This document shows, one piece after another, positions 53,298 through 62,048 of a stretch of DNA of 64,000 nucleotides; position 1 is the first letter of the stretch, and the number at the start of each line of letters is the position of its first letter. Source of the DNA: G965240365 sp965240365 (lineage in GTDB: Bacteria > Pseudomonadota > Gammaproteobacteria > Eutrophobiales > Eutrophobiaceae); NCBI GenBank assembly GCA_965240365.1, contig OZ251218.1:3162001-3226000 (forward strand). The letters are read 5' to 3'. Under the pieces are notes generated by a model. The model was not told the origin of the DNA, ran no database searches, and was given only the letters and a program-made list of their open reading frames with translations. The translations under genes and the position numbers were made by a program.

Positions 53298-53320
53298 CAA
53301 AATATAAAGCCAAGCATCCG

Positions 53321-54466
53321 TCATTCCAGCTCGCCTGCGGCAGGCAAATCGGCCGGCTTCAACCGAATCAGCTTGCCGTTGCTGTCATCCGTGATGATAT
53401 AAAGCAGGCCGTCCGGCCCCTGTTGCACTTCGCGGATCCGTCCGACCGCGCCGTTCAGCAGGCGTTCTTCCTTGACGACCCTGTGCCCTTTTATCTCAAG
53501 CCGCGCCAGTTGACCATAGAGCAGAGAACTGACAAAGGCGTTATCCCGCCAGCCCGAAAACACATCGCCGCTGTAAAAGAGCAGACTGGAGATGGCGATG
53601 GACGGGGTCCAGTAATGAACCGGTTGCCGCATGCCTTCCTTCTCCGTGCCCTCGCCGATGGCCGTGCCGGTGCCATAATTCCTGCCATACGTGATCACCG
53701 GCCAGCCATAGTTGACGCCGGGCAGCATCAGATTAAGTTCATCGCCGCCCTGCGGGCCATGCTCAACCGTCCAGATTTCGCGGGTCCGCGGGTGCATGGC
53801 AATGCCCTGGATATTGCGATTGCCATAGGTGTAAATCCCGGGCTTGACCCCGGCCCTGCCCGTGAAGGGGTTATCTTCAGGTATCGAACCGTCCGGGTTG
53901 ATGCGTATCAATGAACCGGCATGATCGGCCAACTTCTGCGCGCGTGGCCTGTCGCCCCTGTCACCGGTCGAGATATACAAGGTGCCGTCATCGCCAAACA
54001 GCAGGCGCGAACCAAAATGCCGGCCGCCGCGCGTCTTGGGCATCAATCTGAAAATGATCCGCACATCGGCCAGCCTGTCCTCAAGCAGCCTGGCCCGCGC
54101 GACCTCGGTGCCGAAACGGGCCGCGTCCGGGCCGGAATAGCTGATATAAATCGTCCGGTTGTTGGCGTAATCCGGGTCGATGGTGATATCAAGCAGGCCG
54201 CCCTGCCCCGCGGCGCGGATCGAAGGCAACCCCGTAATCCTTTGCAGTGAGCGTTTTTCAGGATCAAAGACACTCAATACGCCCGCGCGCTCGGTCATCA
54301 AAATCCGGCCATCCGGCAAAAATTCAATCGACCAGGGGTGCTTAAGGCCCGTTGCCAGGGTTTCCAGAGTGAAATTATGCTTTTCTGAAGAAAAAGAGGT
54401 TTGCGCCGAGACCAGACAGGCGGGGATAAAATACAGCAATAAATACAGGCTTAATTTATGCGTCAT
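53321..54466 (-). CDS. PQQ-dependent soluble sugar dehydrogenase (YliI/Asd-like)
   Basis: 381 aa with a signal peptide (LYLLLYFIPACLVSA), so it is periplasmic. A six-bladed beta-propeller binds PQQ and calcium. Typical pieces are HPWSIEFLPDG, GGRHFGSRLLFGDDG, RNIQGIAMHP, WTVEHGPQGGDELN and YGWPVITYG. It oxidises aldose sugars. The end (DLPAAGELE) is coded by a palindrome-like repeat, so the native C-terminus was slightly extended or replaced. I chose ATG 54466 rather than upstream codons that lie in repeat sequence. Confidence 0.88.
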   Translation of the reverse strand: MTHKLSLYLLLYFIPACLVSAQTSFSSEKHNFTLETLATGLKHPWSIEFLPDGRILMTERAGVLSVFDPEKRSLQRITGLPSIRAAGQGGLLDITIDPDYANNRTIYISYSGPDAARFGTEVARARLLEDRLADVRIIFRLMPKTRGGRHFGSRLLFGDDGTLYISTGDRGDRPRAQKLADHAGSLIRINPDGSIPEDNPFTGRAGVKPGIYTYGNRNIQGIAMHPRTREIWTVEHGPQGGDELNLMLPGVNYGWPVITYGRNYGTGTAIGEGTEKEGMRQPVHYWTPSIAISSLLFYSGDVFSGWRDNAFVSSLLYGQLARLEIKGHRVVKEERLLNGAVGRIREVQQGPDGLLYIITDDSNGKLIRLKPADLPAAGELE

Positions 54467-54600
54467 AACTCGATACCTTGATGATTCGATGCTTGAAGTA
54501 TAAATCAGTTTTTGCGGTATGGAGAGGGTTTTATCCGCCCTTTCCTGCCTGCAACAGGCGGGCCGGAATGACAACGTAAACGACACACAATCTGCGTTAA

Positions 54601-54619
54601 CCTGCCTGCAGCAGGCAGG
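54601..54619. repeat. P19 palindrome (centre A on + strand) near the second IS end relic
   Basis: Flanks are A|T. The surrounding bases match, in inverted orientation, those around the P19 at 50736. Confidence 0.9.
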
Positions 54620-54646
54620 TCTGCGAAATCTGCGGATAATATCCCC

Positions 54647-54680
54647 GCCTGATTTGTCTCATGGATATTGAACCCGGACA
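54647..54680. repeat. Relic of the IS C right end (inverted relative to 50685)
   Basis: CCTGATTTGTCTCATG followed by ATATTGAACCCGGACA matches 4305-4340 of IS C with few changes. Confidence 0.7.
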
Positions 54681-54721
54681 TTGAATTGGCCTTATAAACC
54701 AGAGCTCTTTAGAATACCGGA

Positions 54722-55564
54722 ATGCAAAGAATATCAATCGGCCTGCTCACGGCCCTGCTGTTTGCTTTCTTAAACCCTGCCGTTGCCGTTGAGCCGCCGC
54801 CGTTACTGCTCGCAAAGCCCTACACCGATGATATTTCTGTTCAGGATTACTGGGTGAGCGAAAAGCTCGATGGCGTGCGCGCCTATTGGGACGGACGCCG
54901 CCTGTTGTCGCGCCGGGGTAATGTCTTCAATGCGCCGGCCTGGTTTACCGCGGGATTCCCGCCGCATCCCCTGGATGGCGAATTATGGCTGCGCCGCGGC
55001 GCCTTTGAAGCCACCCTCGGCACGGTGCGAAAACAGCGGCCTGTTGCGGCCGAGTGGCGGCAGTTAAGCTATCAGATATTTGAACTGCCGGGCGCGGCGG
55101 GCAACTTTACTCAGCGCCTGGCCAGACTCAAACGCATTATTGCCGATGTCAATTCCCCTTATTTACAACTGATCCCTCAACAGCGGTTCGAAAACCGGGC
55201 CGATTTGCAGAAGAAACTGGATGAAGTCGTGGCCGGCGGCGGCGAGGGGCTTATGCTGCACCGCGCCGACAGCCTCTATCAGACCGGCCGCGGCGACACC
55301 CTGTTGAAACTCAAGACCTACCAGGATGCCGAGGCCGTGGTGATCGCCCATCTGCCGGGCAAGGGCCGCAACCTCGGCCGCCTGGGCGCGCTGCTGGTTG
55401 AAATGCCGGATGGCAAGCAATTCAAAATCGGCTCGGGATTCAGCGACCGCGAGCGGGAAAATCCACCGCCGGTGGGCGCGCTCGTTACCTACAAATACTA
55501 CGGGCTGAGCCGGCGCGGTATCCCCCGCTTTGCCAGCTTTCTGCGCATCCGGCAACCGCCATGA
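54722..55564 (+). CDS. Periplasmic ATP-dependent DNA ligase (LigE type)
   Basis: 280 aa with a signal peptide (IGLLTALLFAFLNPAVAV), then a minimal ligase. Motif I is SEKLDGVRAYW with the AMP-accepting Lys, motif III is YQIFELPG, motif IV is EGLMLHR, and motif V is LLKLKTYQDAEAVV. A short OB-fold follows; no zinc-finger or BRCT domain. LigE proteins are exported and thought to act on DNA during uptake or in the extracellular matrix. Confidence 0.92.
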   Translation: MQRISIGLLTALLFAFLNPAVAVEPPPLLLAKPYTDDISVQDYWVSEKLDGVRAYWDGRRLLSRRGNVFNAPAWFTAGFPPHPLDGELWLRRGAFEATLGTVRKQRPVAAEWRQLSYQIFELPGAAGNFTQRLARLKRIIADVNSPYLQLIPQQRFENRADLQKKLDEVVAGGGEGLMLHRADSLYQTGRGDTLLKLKTYQDAEAVVIAHLPGKGRNLGRLGALLVEMPDGKQFKIGSGFSDRERENPPPVGALVTYKYYGLSRRGIPRFASFLRIRQPP

Positions 55565-55634
55565 TGCCCACGGGCAGGCAGACCGGCAGACAACGGTCGG
55601 CTGAGACAAACGACCCAACCGCCCGGCGGCAAAC

Positions 55635-57485
55635 ATGACCCTGAGCACGGAAATCCAGGCCGTGCGCGACTTTATCCACCGCTGGCCGCCATTTGACCGC
55701 CTGCCGGACGAACTGCTGGCGCTGGCCGCCCGCCGTATCCAGATCGCCTATTACCGCAAGGGCAGCGACCTGGACCTGAAGACCGACCGGCCGCAACTTT
55801 ATATCGTGCGCAGCGGCGCCTTTGAAATCCGCGATCAAAACCGGACATTGCTGGACCGGGCCGAGCCCGGCGGCTATTTCGGTTTCCCCTCGCTGCTCAC
55901 GGGCCAGGCCACGACCAACCATGTCAGCGCGCTGGAAGACGGCCTGGTCTATCTGCTCGATGAAGACAGTTTCGCCAGATTGCGGGCCGGCCATCGCCCC
56001 TTCGATCACTTCTTCAACTGGGCGCATGCCAGCCGGCTGGCCGGCGCCTTGCCGGCACGGGACAACGGCTTTCATCTGGCCCGGCCGGTGTCCGAACTCA
56101 TCGGCCGCCAACCCGTTACGGCCGGCGGCCATGAAACCGTGCAGGCGGCGGCCAGACGCATGACCGAGCAGAGGGTCTCCGCCGTCATGGTGGTGCAGGA
56201 CGGCCGGCTCGCGGGGATTGTGACCGACCGCGACCTGCGCAGCCGGGTGCTGGCCAAAAACCGCGCCGACAGCACCCCGATCCGACAGATCATGACCCGC
56301 GAACTGGCCACCATCCAGGCCGACAGCCTGATGTTCGAGGCCACCCTGCTCATGATCGAAAAGGGCATTCACCATATACCCATCGTCGCCGATGAGGCCC
56401 CCATCGGCATGATCACCACCACCGACCTGGTGCGCTCGCAAAAATCTGACCCGGTCTATCTGATCGGGGAACTGGGCCGGCAGACCGACACCGAAGGACT
56501 CCAAAAGGTATGCCGGAATATCCCGGAATTGTTGCGCAACCTGATCCAGGCGGACGCGACGGCCGAACAAATCGGCCGGCTGCTGACCTCGGTCACCGAC
56601 ACCCTGAGCCGGCAATTGATCCGCCAGGCTATCGACAAGCTGGGCCCGGCCCCGGCCCCCTTCGTCTGGCTGGCCTTTGGCTCCCAGGGGCGGCGGGACC
56701 AGACCGCGGTGTCGGATCAGGACAATGGCCTCCTGCTCGGCAACGATCTGGCGGCCGGCGCGGCGCCCTACTTCCGGCAACTGGCCCGCCATGTCAACGA
56801 TGGCCTGAATCTCTGCGGCTACAAATACTGCCCCGGCGAGGTCATGGCCGGCACGGAACGCTGGCGGCAACCGCTACGGCAGTGGCAAAAGGAGTTTATG
56901 CAGTGGATCCGGCAGCCTTCCAGCAAGGCGCTGATGCACGCCAGCATCTTTTTCGATATGCGCCCGGTGTATGGGGCGAACCATCTGTTTCGGGAACTGC
57001 AACAGGCTATCCTGAGCGCCGCCCGCGACAACAGTATTTTCCTGGCGCAACTCACCGCCAGCGCCGTGCAACTGACCCCGCCGCTGGGCTTTTTCAAAAA
57101 CTTCGTGCTGGAACACGGCGGCGAACACAAAAACCGCTTCGATGTGAAACTGCGCGGCATCATGCCGCTCACGGATATTGCCCGCATCTATGCCCTGGCC
57201 TCGGGTGACGCCGAGATCGGCACCCGCGGGCGCCTGAAAAACGCCGCGGACAATGGCGTCTTGTCGGAAAAAAGCGCCCGCAACCTGCTCGACGCCCAGG
57301 AATTTATCTCGCATCTGCGCCTTGAGCATCAGGGAAAACTGCTGAACCAGGGCAAACCGGCCGACAACTACATCGATCCCCGCTCGCTCTCCAGGCTGGT
57401 TCGCCACCAGTTGCGGGACGCCTTTGCGGTGATCATTGAGGCCCAGTCCAGCCTGCGCAACCGCTTTACCGGCGGCTTGTTATAA
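55635..57485 (+). CDS. Cyclic-nucleotide/CBS/nucleotidyltransferase protein (DUF294)
   Basis: 616 aa with four parts: a cNMP-binding-like domain (about residues 15-130), two CBS domains (about 150-275), a DUF294 nucleotidyltransferase with FGSQGRRDQTAVSDQDNGLL (GS plus DxD pattern, about 355), and a helical C-terminal domain (DUF294_C). It is probably a signalling enzyme modifying an unknown target. The exonuclease gene follows within 11 bp, a pairing seen in other proteobacteria, so they form an operon. Confidence 0.88.
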   Translation: MTLSTEIQAVRDFIHRWPPFDRLPDELLALAARRIQIAYYRKGSDLDLKTDRPQLYIVRSGAFEIRDQNRTLLDRAEPGGYFGFPSLLTGQATTNHVSALEDGLVYLLDEDSFARLRAGHRPFDHFFNWAHASRLAGALPARDNGFHLARPVSELIGRQPVTAGGHETVQAAARRMTEQRVSAVMVVQDGRLAGIVTDRDLRSRVLAKNRADSTPIRQIMTRELATIQADSLMFEATLLMIEKGIHHIPIVADEAPIGMITTTDLVRSQKSDPVYLIGELGRQTDTEGLQKVCRNIPELLRNLIQADATAEQIGRLLTSVTDTLSRQLIRQAIDKLGPAPAPFVWLAFGSQGRRDQTAVSDQDNGLLLGNDLAAGAAPYFRQLARHVNDGLNLCGYKYCPGEVMAGTERWRQPLRQWQKEFMQWIRQPSSKALMHASIFFDMRPVYGANHLFRELQQAILSAARDNSIFLAQLTASAVQLTPPLGFFKNFVLEHGGEHKNRFDVKLRGIMPLTDIARIYALASGDAEIGTRGRLKNAADNGVLSEKSARNLLDAQEFISHLRLEHQGKLLNQGKPADNYIDPRSLSRLVRHQLRDAFAVIIEAQSSLRNRFTGGLL

Positions 57486-57496
57486 AGGCCGCCGCC

Positions 57497-58189
57497 GTGC
57501 TGAGAGGCTGGCTCCACGACCATCGCCGCCGGCAATTCCTGCAGCGCTGCCATAACCCCATCATGCGCCGCTATCTGGCCACCCGGCCGCCCCCGCCGGA
57601 CAGCGATTTTCAGGAGGCCGAATATCTGGTCGCGGATCTGGAAATGACCGGCCTCGACCCGCGCCGCGACCATATCCTGAGCATCGGCTTTGTGCCCATC
57701 ATCCAGCGCCGGATCCGGCTGGAAGACGCCTGCCACATGCTGGTGGCCAGCCGCCTCGGTGTCGGCCAAAGCGCCACCATCCACGGCATTCATGACAATG
57801 AACTAAGCAATGCCCTGCCCCTGGCGCGCGCGCTGGAGCGCTTTATCGAGGCGCTGTGCGGGCGGGTGCTGATACTGCACTGTGCCGCGGTTGACCTGGC
57901 GTTTATCCAGCCGGCCTGTAAACAAGGCTTCGACCTGCCGCTGCTGGCGCCGCTGGTGGACACCCTGAAACTGGAACAAAAACGCCTCGCGGCCAGCGGC
58001 CGGCTTGATCAATTGCCCCGAGACGGCCTGCGCCTGGCCGAGTGCCGGGCGCGCTACCACCTGCCCCGCTATCCGGCCCACAATGCGCTGACCGACGCGC
58101 TGGCCACGGCCGAACTGTTTCTGGCCCAGGCCGCGCACAGCGCGGCCGGAGGCCGGCTGCCGTTACGTCATTTTCTTGATAGGGGTTGA
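57497..58189 (+). CDS. DnaQ-like 3'-5' exonuclease (DEDDh family)
   Basis: 230 aa. ExoI YLVADLEMTGLDP carries the first Asp-Glu pair, ExoII is in VLILHCAAVDLAFI, and ExoIII HNALTDALATAELF has the His and Asp. It resembles the epsilon-like exonuclease that accompanies DUF294 proteins. Start GTG 57497. The physiological substrate (RNA or DNA) is unknown. Confidence 0.85.
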   Translation: MLRGWLHDHRRRQFLQRCHNPIMRRYLATRPPPPDSDFQEAEYLVADLEMTGLDPRRDHILSIGFVPIIQRRIRLEDACHMLVASRLGVGQSATIHGIHDNELSNALPLARALERFIEALCGRVLILHCAAVDLAFIQPACKQGFDLPLLAPLVDTLKLEQKRLAASGRLDQLPRDGLRLAECRARYHLPRYPAHNALTDALATAELFLAQAAHSAAGGRLPLRHFLDRG

Positions 58190-58196
58190 GATGGAA

Positions 58197-58432
58197 TGTC
58201 ATGCCCGCTTACGCGGGCATGGATTGTAAAAGCACTGGATTCCGGCCTGCGCCGGAATGACAACGGGGCAAAAATGAAAATAGGGGGTATCCAGGCAACT
58301 ACGTTTATCCTTCCTGACAGACTCCCAACAACACCACTTCATCGTCATTCCGGCCTGCCTGCGGCAGGCAGGCGAAGGCCGGAATCCAGTGGTTTTTTAT
58401 ATACGTTCCTGCCTGCCGCAGGCAGAAATGAC
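58197..58432. repeat. REP/BIME-like repeats, one carrying P19
   Basis: A REP at 58197-58262 and another at 58343-58432, the latter interrupted by P19 at 58354. A shortened palindrome is near 58410. No gene is visible in 58190-58463. Confidence 0.8.
58354..58372. repeat. P19 palindrome (centre G) in a REP loop
   Basis: CCTGCCTGCGGCAGGCAGG with G|C flanks. Excision gives the standard GTCATTCCGGCGAAGGCCGG. Confidence 0.95.
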
Positions 58433-58463
58433 AGATTTTTACCTGCCGTCAAGATCAGGCAAA

Positions 58464-59318
58464 TCAGCGCGGGGACATGCCACGCAGGCGTTCGTTGCGC
58501 CTGCGTAACAGTTCCAGGGTGGTCAGCAGGGCGATAGACAGGATGACCATGAGGGTGGCGGCCGAGAGGATGGTCGGTGAAATCTGTTCGCGCAGCCCGA
58601 TAAACATCTGCCAGGGCATGGTCTTTTGCGCCGTGGAGCCGACAAAGAGGACCACCACCACCTCGTCAAAAGAGGTTATGAACGCGAATAACGCGCCGGA
58701 GACCACGCCCGGAATAATAAGCGGCGCCTGTATCTTCAAAAAAGTCCTGAGCGGCCCGGCGCCGAGGCTGGCCGCGGCCCGGGTCAGGGAGGTATCAAAA
58801 CCGACCAGGGTGGCGGTGACGGTAATGATCACAAAAGGGATGCCAAGCGCGGTATGCGCCAGCACAACGCCGATATAACTGCCTTGCAGGCCGATGCGCG
58901 AATAAAAGAAATACATGCCGGCCGCGGAGATGATCAACGGCACGATCATCGGTGAAATCAAGATCGCCATGATCGAACGGCGAAACGGCACATGCGGTTG
59001 CGACAGGCCCACGGCCGCAAGCGTGCCGAGCACGGTTGACAGCAGGGTGGCGACCGGCGCAATCAAAAACGAGTTCTTGACCGCCCTTTGCCATTCAGGA
59101 TTAGTGAAGAAGTCATTGTAATTGACCCAACTGTAGCCGGCCGGATCCAGCGTGATCATTTCGCGGGTAAAGGTGAAATAGGGCACCGCGTTAAACGAAA
59201 GCGGTATGATCACCAGTATCGGAAATATCAAAAAGAAGAACACCAGCCCGCAAAAGGTATGAAAGGCGTAATACCAGAGTCTTTGCAGCGGAGAGGCATA
59301 GGCCGGCAGACGGGACAT
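58464..59318 (-). CDS. potC: ABC transporter permease, PotC/PotI-like
   Basis: 284 aa, six membrane segments, EAA loop (TRAAASLGAGPLRTFLKIQAPLI). It is the last gene of a four-gene operon read leftwards: ATPase, binding protein, permease, permease. It starts 7 bp after the preceding permease gene. Polyamine uptake is inferred from the family; other amino compounds cannot be excluded. Confidence 0.9.
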   Translation of the reverse strand: MSRLPAYASPLQRLWYYAFHTFCGLVFFFLIFPILVIIPLSFNAVPYFTFTREMITLDPAGYSWVNYNDFFTNPEWQRAVKNSFLIAPVATLLSTVLGTLAAVGLSQPHVPFRRSIMAILISPMIVPLIISAAGMYFFYSRIGLQGSYIGVVLAHTALGIPFVIITVTATLVGFDTSLTRAAASLGAGPLRTFLKIQAPLIIPGVVSGALFAFITSFDEVVVVLFVGSTAQKTMPWQMFIGLREQISPTILSAATLMVILSIALLTTLELLRRRNERLRGMSPR

Positions 59319-59325
59319 GATCGGC

Positions 59326-60597
59326 CTACACCAGCTTGAAATTATCAATGCCGACCATCTTGTCGTACATCCAGTAGAAGATCAAAACGATCACGAGCAG
59401 CAGGGCGCCGAGGGCGGCGGCTAGCCCCCAATTGAGAGAAGTGGAGACGTGATAGGCGATCTGGTTGGAGATAAAGATACCCTTCCGGCCGCCGACCAGT
59501 TCCGGCGTAATGTAATAACCGATGGCGAGGATGAAAACGAGGATGCAGCCGGCGCCGATGCCGGGAATCGTATTCGGGAAATAAACGCGCCAGAAGGCGG
59601 TCCAGTCGTTCGCGCCCAGGCTCCTGGCCGCCCTCACGTAAGACGGGGAAATGGTCTTCATGACCGAATACAGCGGCAGGATCATGAATGGCAAGAGAAT
59701 ATGGGTCATGGCAATGATCGTGCCGGTCTGGTTATTGACCAGTTCCAAACGGCCATCATCGGCAATCAGGCCGAGTTGATAGAGGGTGCCGTTGATGACG
59801 CCCTGCTGTTGCAGCAGCACCTTCCAGGCCGAGGTGCGCACCAGCAGCGAGGTCCAGAACGGCAACAGCACAAGGATCATCAGCAGGTTCGAGACACGCA
59901 CCGGGATATTGGCCAGCAGATAGGCGATGGGATAGCCCAGCAGAATACACATAACGGTAATGACTAGGCTCATAAAAAAGGTGCGGTTAAACAGCATCAG
60001 GTAAATCTGTTCATTCTCGGGCTTGGCCCGGATGCCGCTCTGCGTGCGTTTGGCATCGACCGCGGAGAGAAAATAGCCATCCGTGTAGGCGGGGCTAAAG
60101 CGTTGTATGGTGGCCCAGTTTTCGATACTGGCCCAGCCCTTGTCCAGGGCAATAAACTGCGCCTTGGCATCGCCGGCCTGCATGTTTTTGAGCCGGCGGC
60201 CGGTCTTGCGAAACAGGCTGGCGGCGCCGGGCCTTTCATAATTCAGCCTCCGTCCCAGCCTGGTATGCGTTTTCCCGGCCACGGCGATCTGCAGGTCCGC
60301 GTAAAGGGCCTGATAAACCGCCGCGGAAGGCAACTCGCCGGACTCCGAGTCCCATTCGGCCAGCGCGATAACGGTTTGAGGCAGGGTATTCTTGACAATC
60401 TCATTCTCGACCGAACGGAACAGCATATCAAAAATCGGCGCGATGAATGTCACCAGGATAAAGATCAGCAACGGGGCAATCAACAACATGGCGCGCAGCT
60501 TTTCACGCCGCAGGGCCTTCTTCAGGCTGATCTTTAACGGCACGCCATCGCGGGTGGTCAGGACGCTGTTGCCGTCATTTGCGGCCGTGTGGTTCAT
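59326..60597 (-). CDS. potB: ABC transporter permease, PotB/PotH-like with a large periplasmic loop
   Basis: 423 aa, longer than classical PotB (~285). An extra ~150-residue region lies between the first and second membrane segments (about 60-205), as in the putative spermidine/putrescine subgroup. The EAA loop is VRAARSLGANDWTAFWRVYFPNT. The segment AIGYYITPELVGGRKG matches the truncated copy at 1894-2098. Confidence 0.9.
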   Translation of the reverse strand: MNHTAANDGNSVLTTRDGVPLKISLKKALRREKLRAMLLIAPLLIFILVTFIAPIFDMLFRSVENEIVKNTLPQTVIALAEWDSESGELPSAAVYQALYADLQIAVAGKTHTRLGRRLNYERPGAASLFRKTGRRLKNMQAGDAKAQFIALDKGWASIENWATIQRFSPAYTDGYFLSAVDAKRTQSGIRAKPENEQIYLMLFNRTFFMSLVITVMCILLGYPIAYLLANIPVRVSNLLMILVLLPFWTSLLVRTSAWKVLLQQQGVINGTLYQLGLIADDGRLELVNNQTGTIIAMTHILLPFMILPLYSVMKTISPSYVRAARSLGANDWTAFWRVYFPNTIPGIGAGCILVFILAIGYYITPELVGGRKGIFISNQIAYHVSTSLNWGLAAALGALLLVIVLIFYWMYDKMVGIDNFKLV

Positions 60598-60848
60598 GTT
60601 GCGCTGGTGGTCTGTTTGAAATCAGCGGTATCCGGGGTTGCCGTGCCGCTTGTGTACTTCGTGTTATTCCGGCCTGCAGCAGGCAGGGCCCGGGCGGGAA
60701 TGAGGAATAGCAAAGGGAATCAAGGATTCCTGATGAATAGAGGGCGACCGGTGGCGCTGGCCGATGCCGATTTACCGGGAAAGACGGGATGGCGAATATC
60801 CGCCATCCCGTTTGTTGAAAAAAATCGCCTAAGCCTTCTGATGAGGAC
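60598..60848. other. Gap between binding protein and permease genes
   Basis: 251 bp with a shortened palindrome (GGCCTGCAGCAGGCAGG) at about 60670. A weak hairpin GATGGCGAATATCCGCCATC at 60789-60808 may be the attenuator or processing site often seen after binding-protein genes. No gene is visible. Confidence 0.45.
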
Positions 60849-61958
60849 TTACCTGGCAAGCCAGGCCTGGAATTTGGCATCCAGGTCGTCCCGGTTATCC
60901 GCCCACCAGTCATAGTTGGGCTCAAGGATATTTTTGCTGTTGGCCGGGTCAGTCGGCATGTGCGGCTTCATGTCGATGCCGAGGGTGGCATGTTTGGAAA
61001 CCAGCGGGCCGGAAGAGGCGCGGGCCGGGCCATAGGGAATATATTTGGCCTGATCCGCAAGACGCTGCGTGTCTGTCGCAAACTTCACGAAGGCCAGCGC
61101 GCGCTTCAAACGCGCCTCGGGCAGACCCTTTGGAATGATCCAGGCGTCCAGATCAGGCGCCTGACCGTCCCAAAGCATGGCCACGGGCTGCTTTTGCTCT
61201 TCGATCAGGGCAAACAGGCGGCCGTTGTAGGTGGAACCCATGACCACTTCGCCATCCGCAAGCAATTGCGGCGTATCCGCGCCGGCCGACCACCAGATCA
61301 CATCGTCCTTGATGGTGTCGAGCTTGGCCAGGGCGCGCGCTACGCCCCTTTCGGTTTCAAGGAGATCATAGACCTGGTCTTTCGGCACGCCATCGCACAT
61401 CAGGGCCCATTGCAGATTATTGACCGGGCGCTTTTCCAGAGAGCGCTTGCCGGGATATTTTTTGGTGTCAAAAACATCGCAGACGCTGGTTGGCGGGGTG
61501 GAGCCGACCTTGTCCGTGCGATAGGCAAAGGTGGTCGAATACACATCCGAGGGAATGATGCAGTCGGATACGATCGTCTTGCCGAAGTCCTTTGAGGCCG
61601 GGGTGCCGTCAGGCGCGGCGGCCAGCATGGTATCGTGATCGATTTCCATGGCCAGACCCTCGTCACAAAGGCGAATGGCATCCGACGGCACCACATTTAC
61701 GACATCCCAGGTGACATTGTTGGCCTCAAACATGGCGCGCAACTTGGCCACCGCTTCGCCGGAAGAGTCGTCATTGATGAAGTTTATGCCGGGATTTATG
61801 GCGTTATAGGGTTTTTGGTAGGCATTGACCTGTGAAGCGGTATAGGCGCCGCCCCAGGAAACGACAGTCAGGTCTCCAGCCGTATGAGTGCCGGCGAGCA
61901 CCGCCGAGGATGCAAACACGCCCGCTGTAAAAGTAAGTGCAAGTTTTTTAAGTTTCAT
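60849..61958 (-). CDS. potD: Periplasmic polyamine-type substrate-binding protein
   Basis: 369 aa with a signal peptide (LALTFTAGVFASSAVLAG). It belongs to the PotD/PotF-type solute-binding proteins (DLTVVSWGGAYTASQ; DVVNVVPSDAIRLCDEGL; WWSAGADTPQLLADGEVVM). It delivers its ligand to the permeases encoded downstream. It follows the ATPase gene by 90 bp. Ligand residues cannot be confirmed by eye. Confidence 0.9.
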   Translation of the reverse strand: MKLKKLALTFTAGVFASSAVLAGTHTAGDLTVVSWGGAYTASQVNAYQKPYNAINPGINFINDDSSGEAVAKLRAMFEANNVTWDVVNVVPSDAIRLCDEGLAMEIDHDTMLAAAPDGTPASKDFGKTIVSDCIIPSDVYSTTFAYRTDKVGSTPPTSVCDVFDTKKYPGKRSLEKRPVNNLQWALMCDGVPKDQVYDLLETERGVARALAKLDTIKDDVIWWSAGADTPQLLADGEVVMGSTYNGRLFALIEEQKQPVAMLWDGQAPDLDAWIIPKGLPEARLKRALAFVKFATDTQRLADQAKYIPYGPARASSGPLVSKHATLGIDMKPHMPTDPANSKNILEPNYDWWADNRDDLDAKFQAWLAR

Positions 61959-62048
61959 AAGGTTTTCCCCCTTAAATTGATTGCAACAGAGATAAGTATC
62001 GTAGCAGCCCGGGATAAAGTCAAGGGCTTAATTGCCACGAACCCTGTT

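Noticed and set aside
50685..54680. A 4-kb composite transposon carrying phaC
   Set aside because: The inverted IS C end relics are only ~35 bp long, and I find no matching target duplication outside them. Reported as an observation instead.
55485..56870. 461-residue frame opposite the CBS/nucleotidyltransferase gene
   Set aside because: It overlaps two well-supported genes and shows no domain features.
944..58372. P19 copies as a CRISPR array or assembly artefact
   Set aside because: The spacing is irregular from tens of bases to many kilobases, and no spacer-repeat periodicity exists, so it is not a CRISPR array. An artefact is unlikely because the copies differ in the centre base, lie in unique contexts and restore frames precisely. 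Raw reads would settle it.
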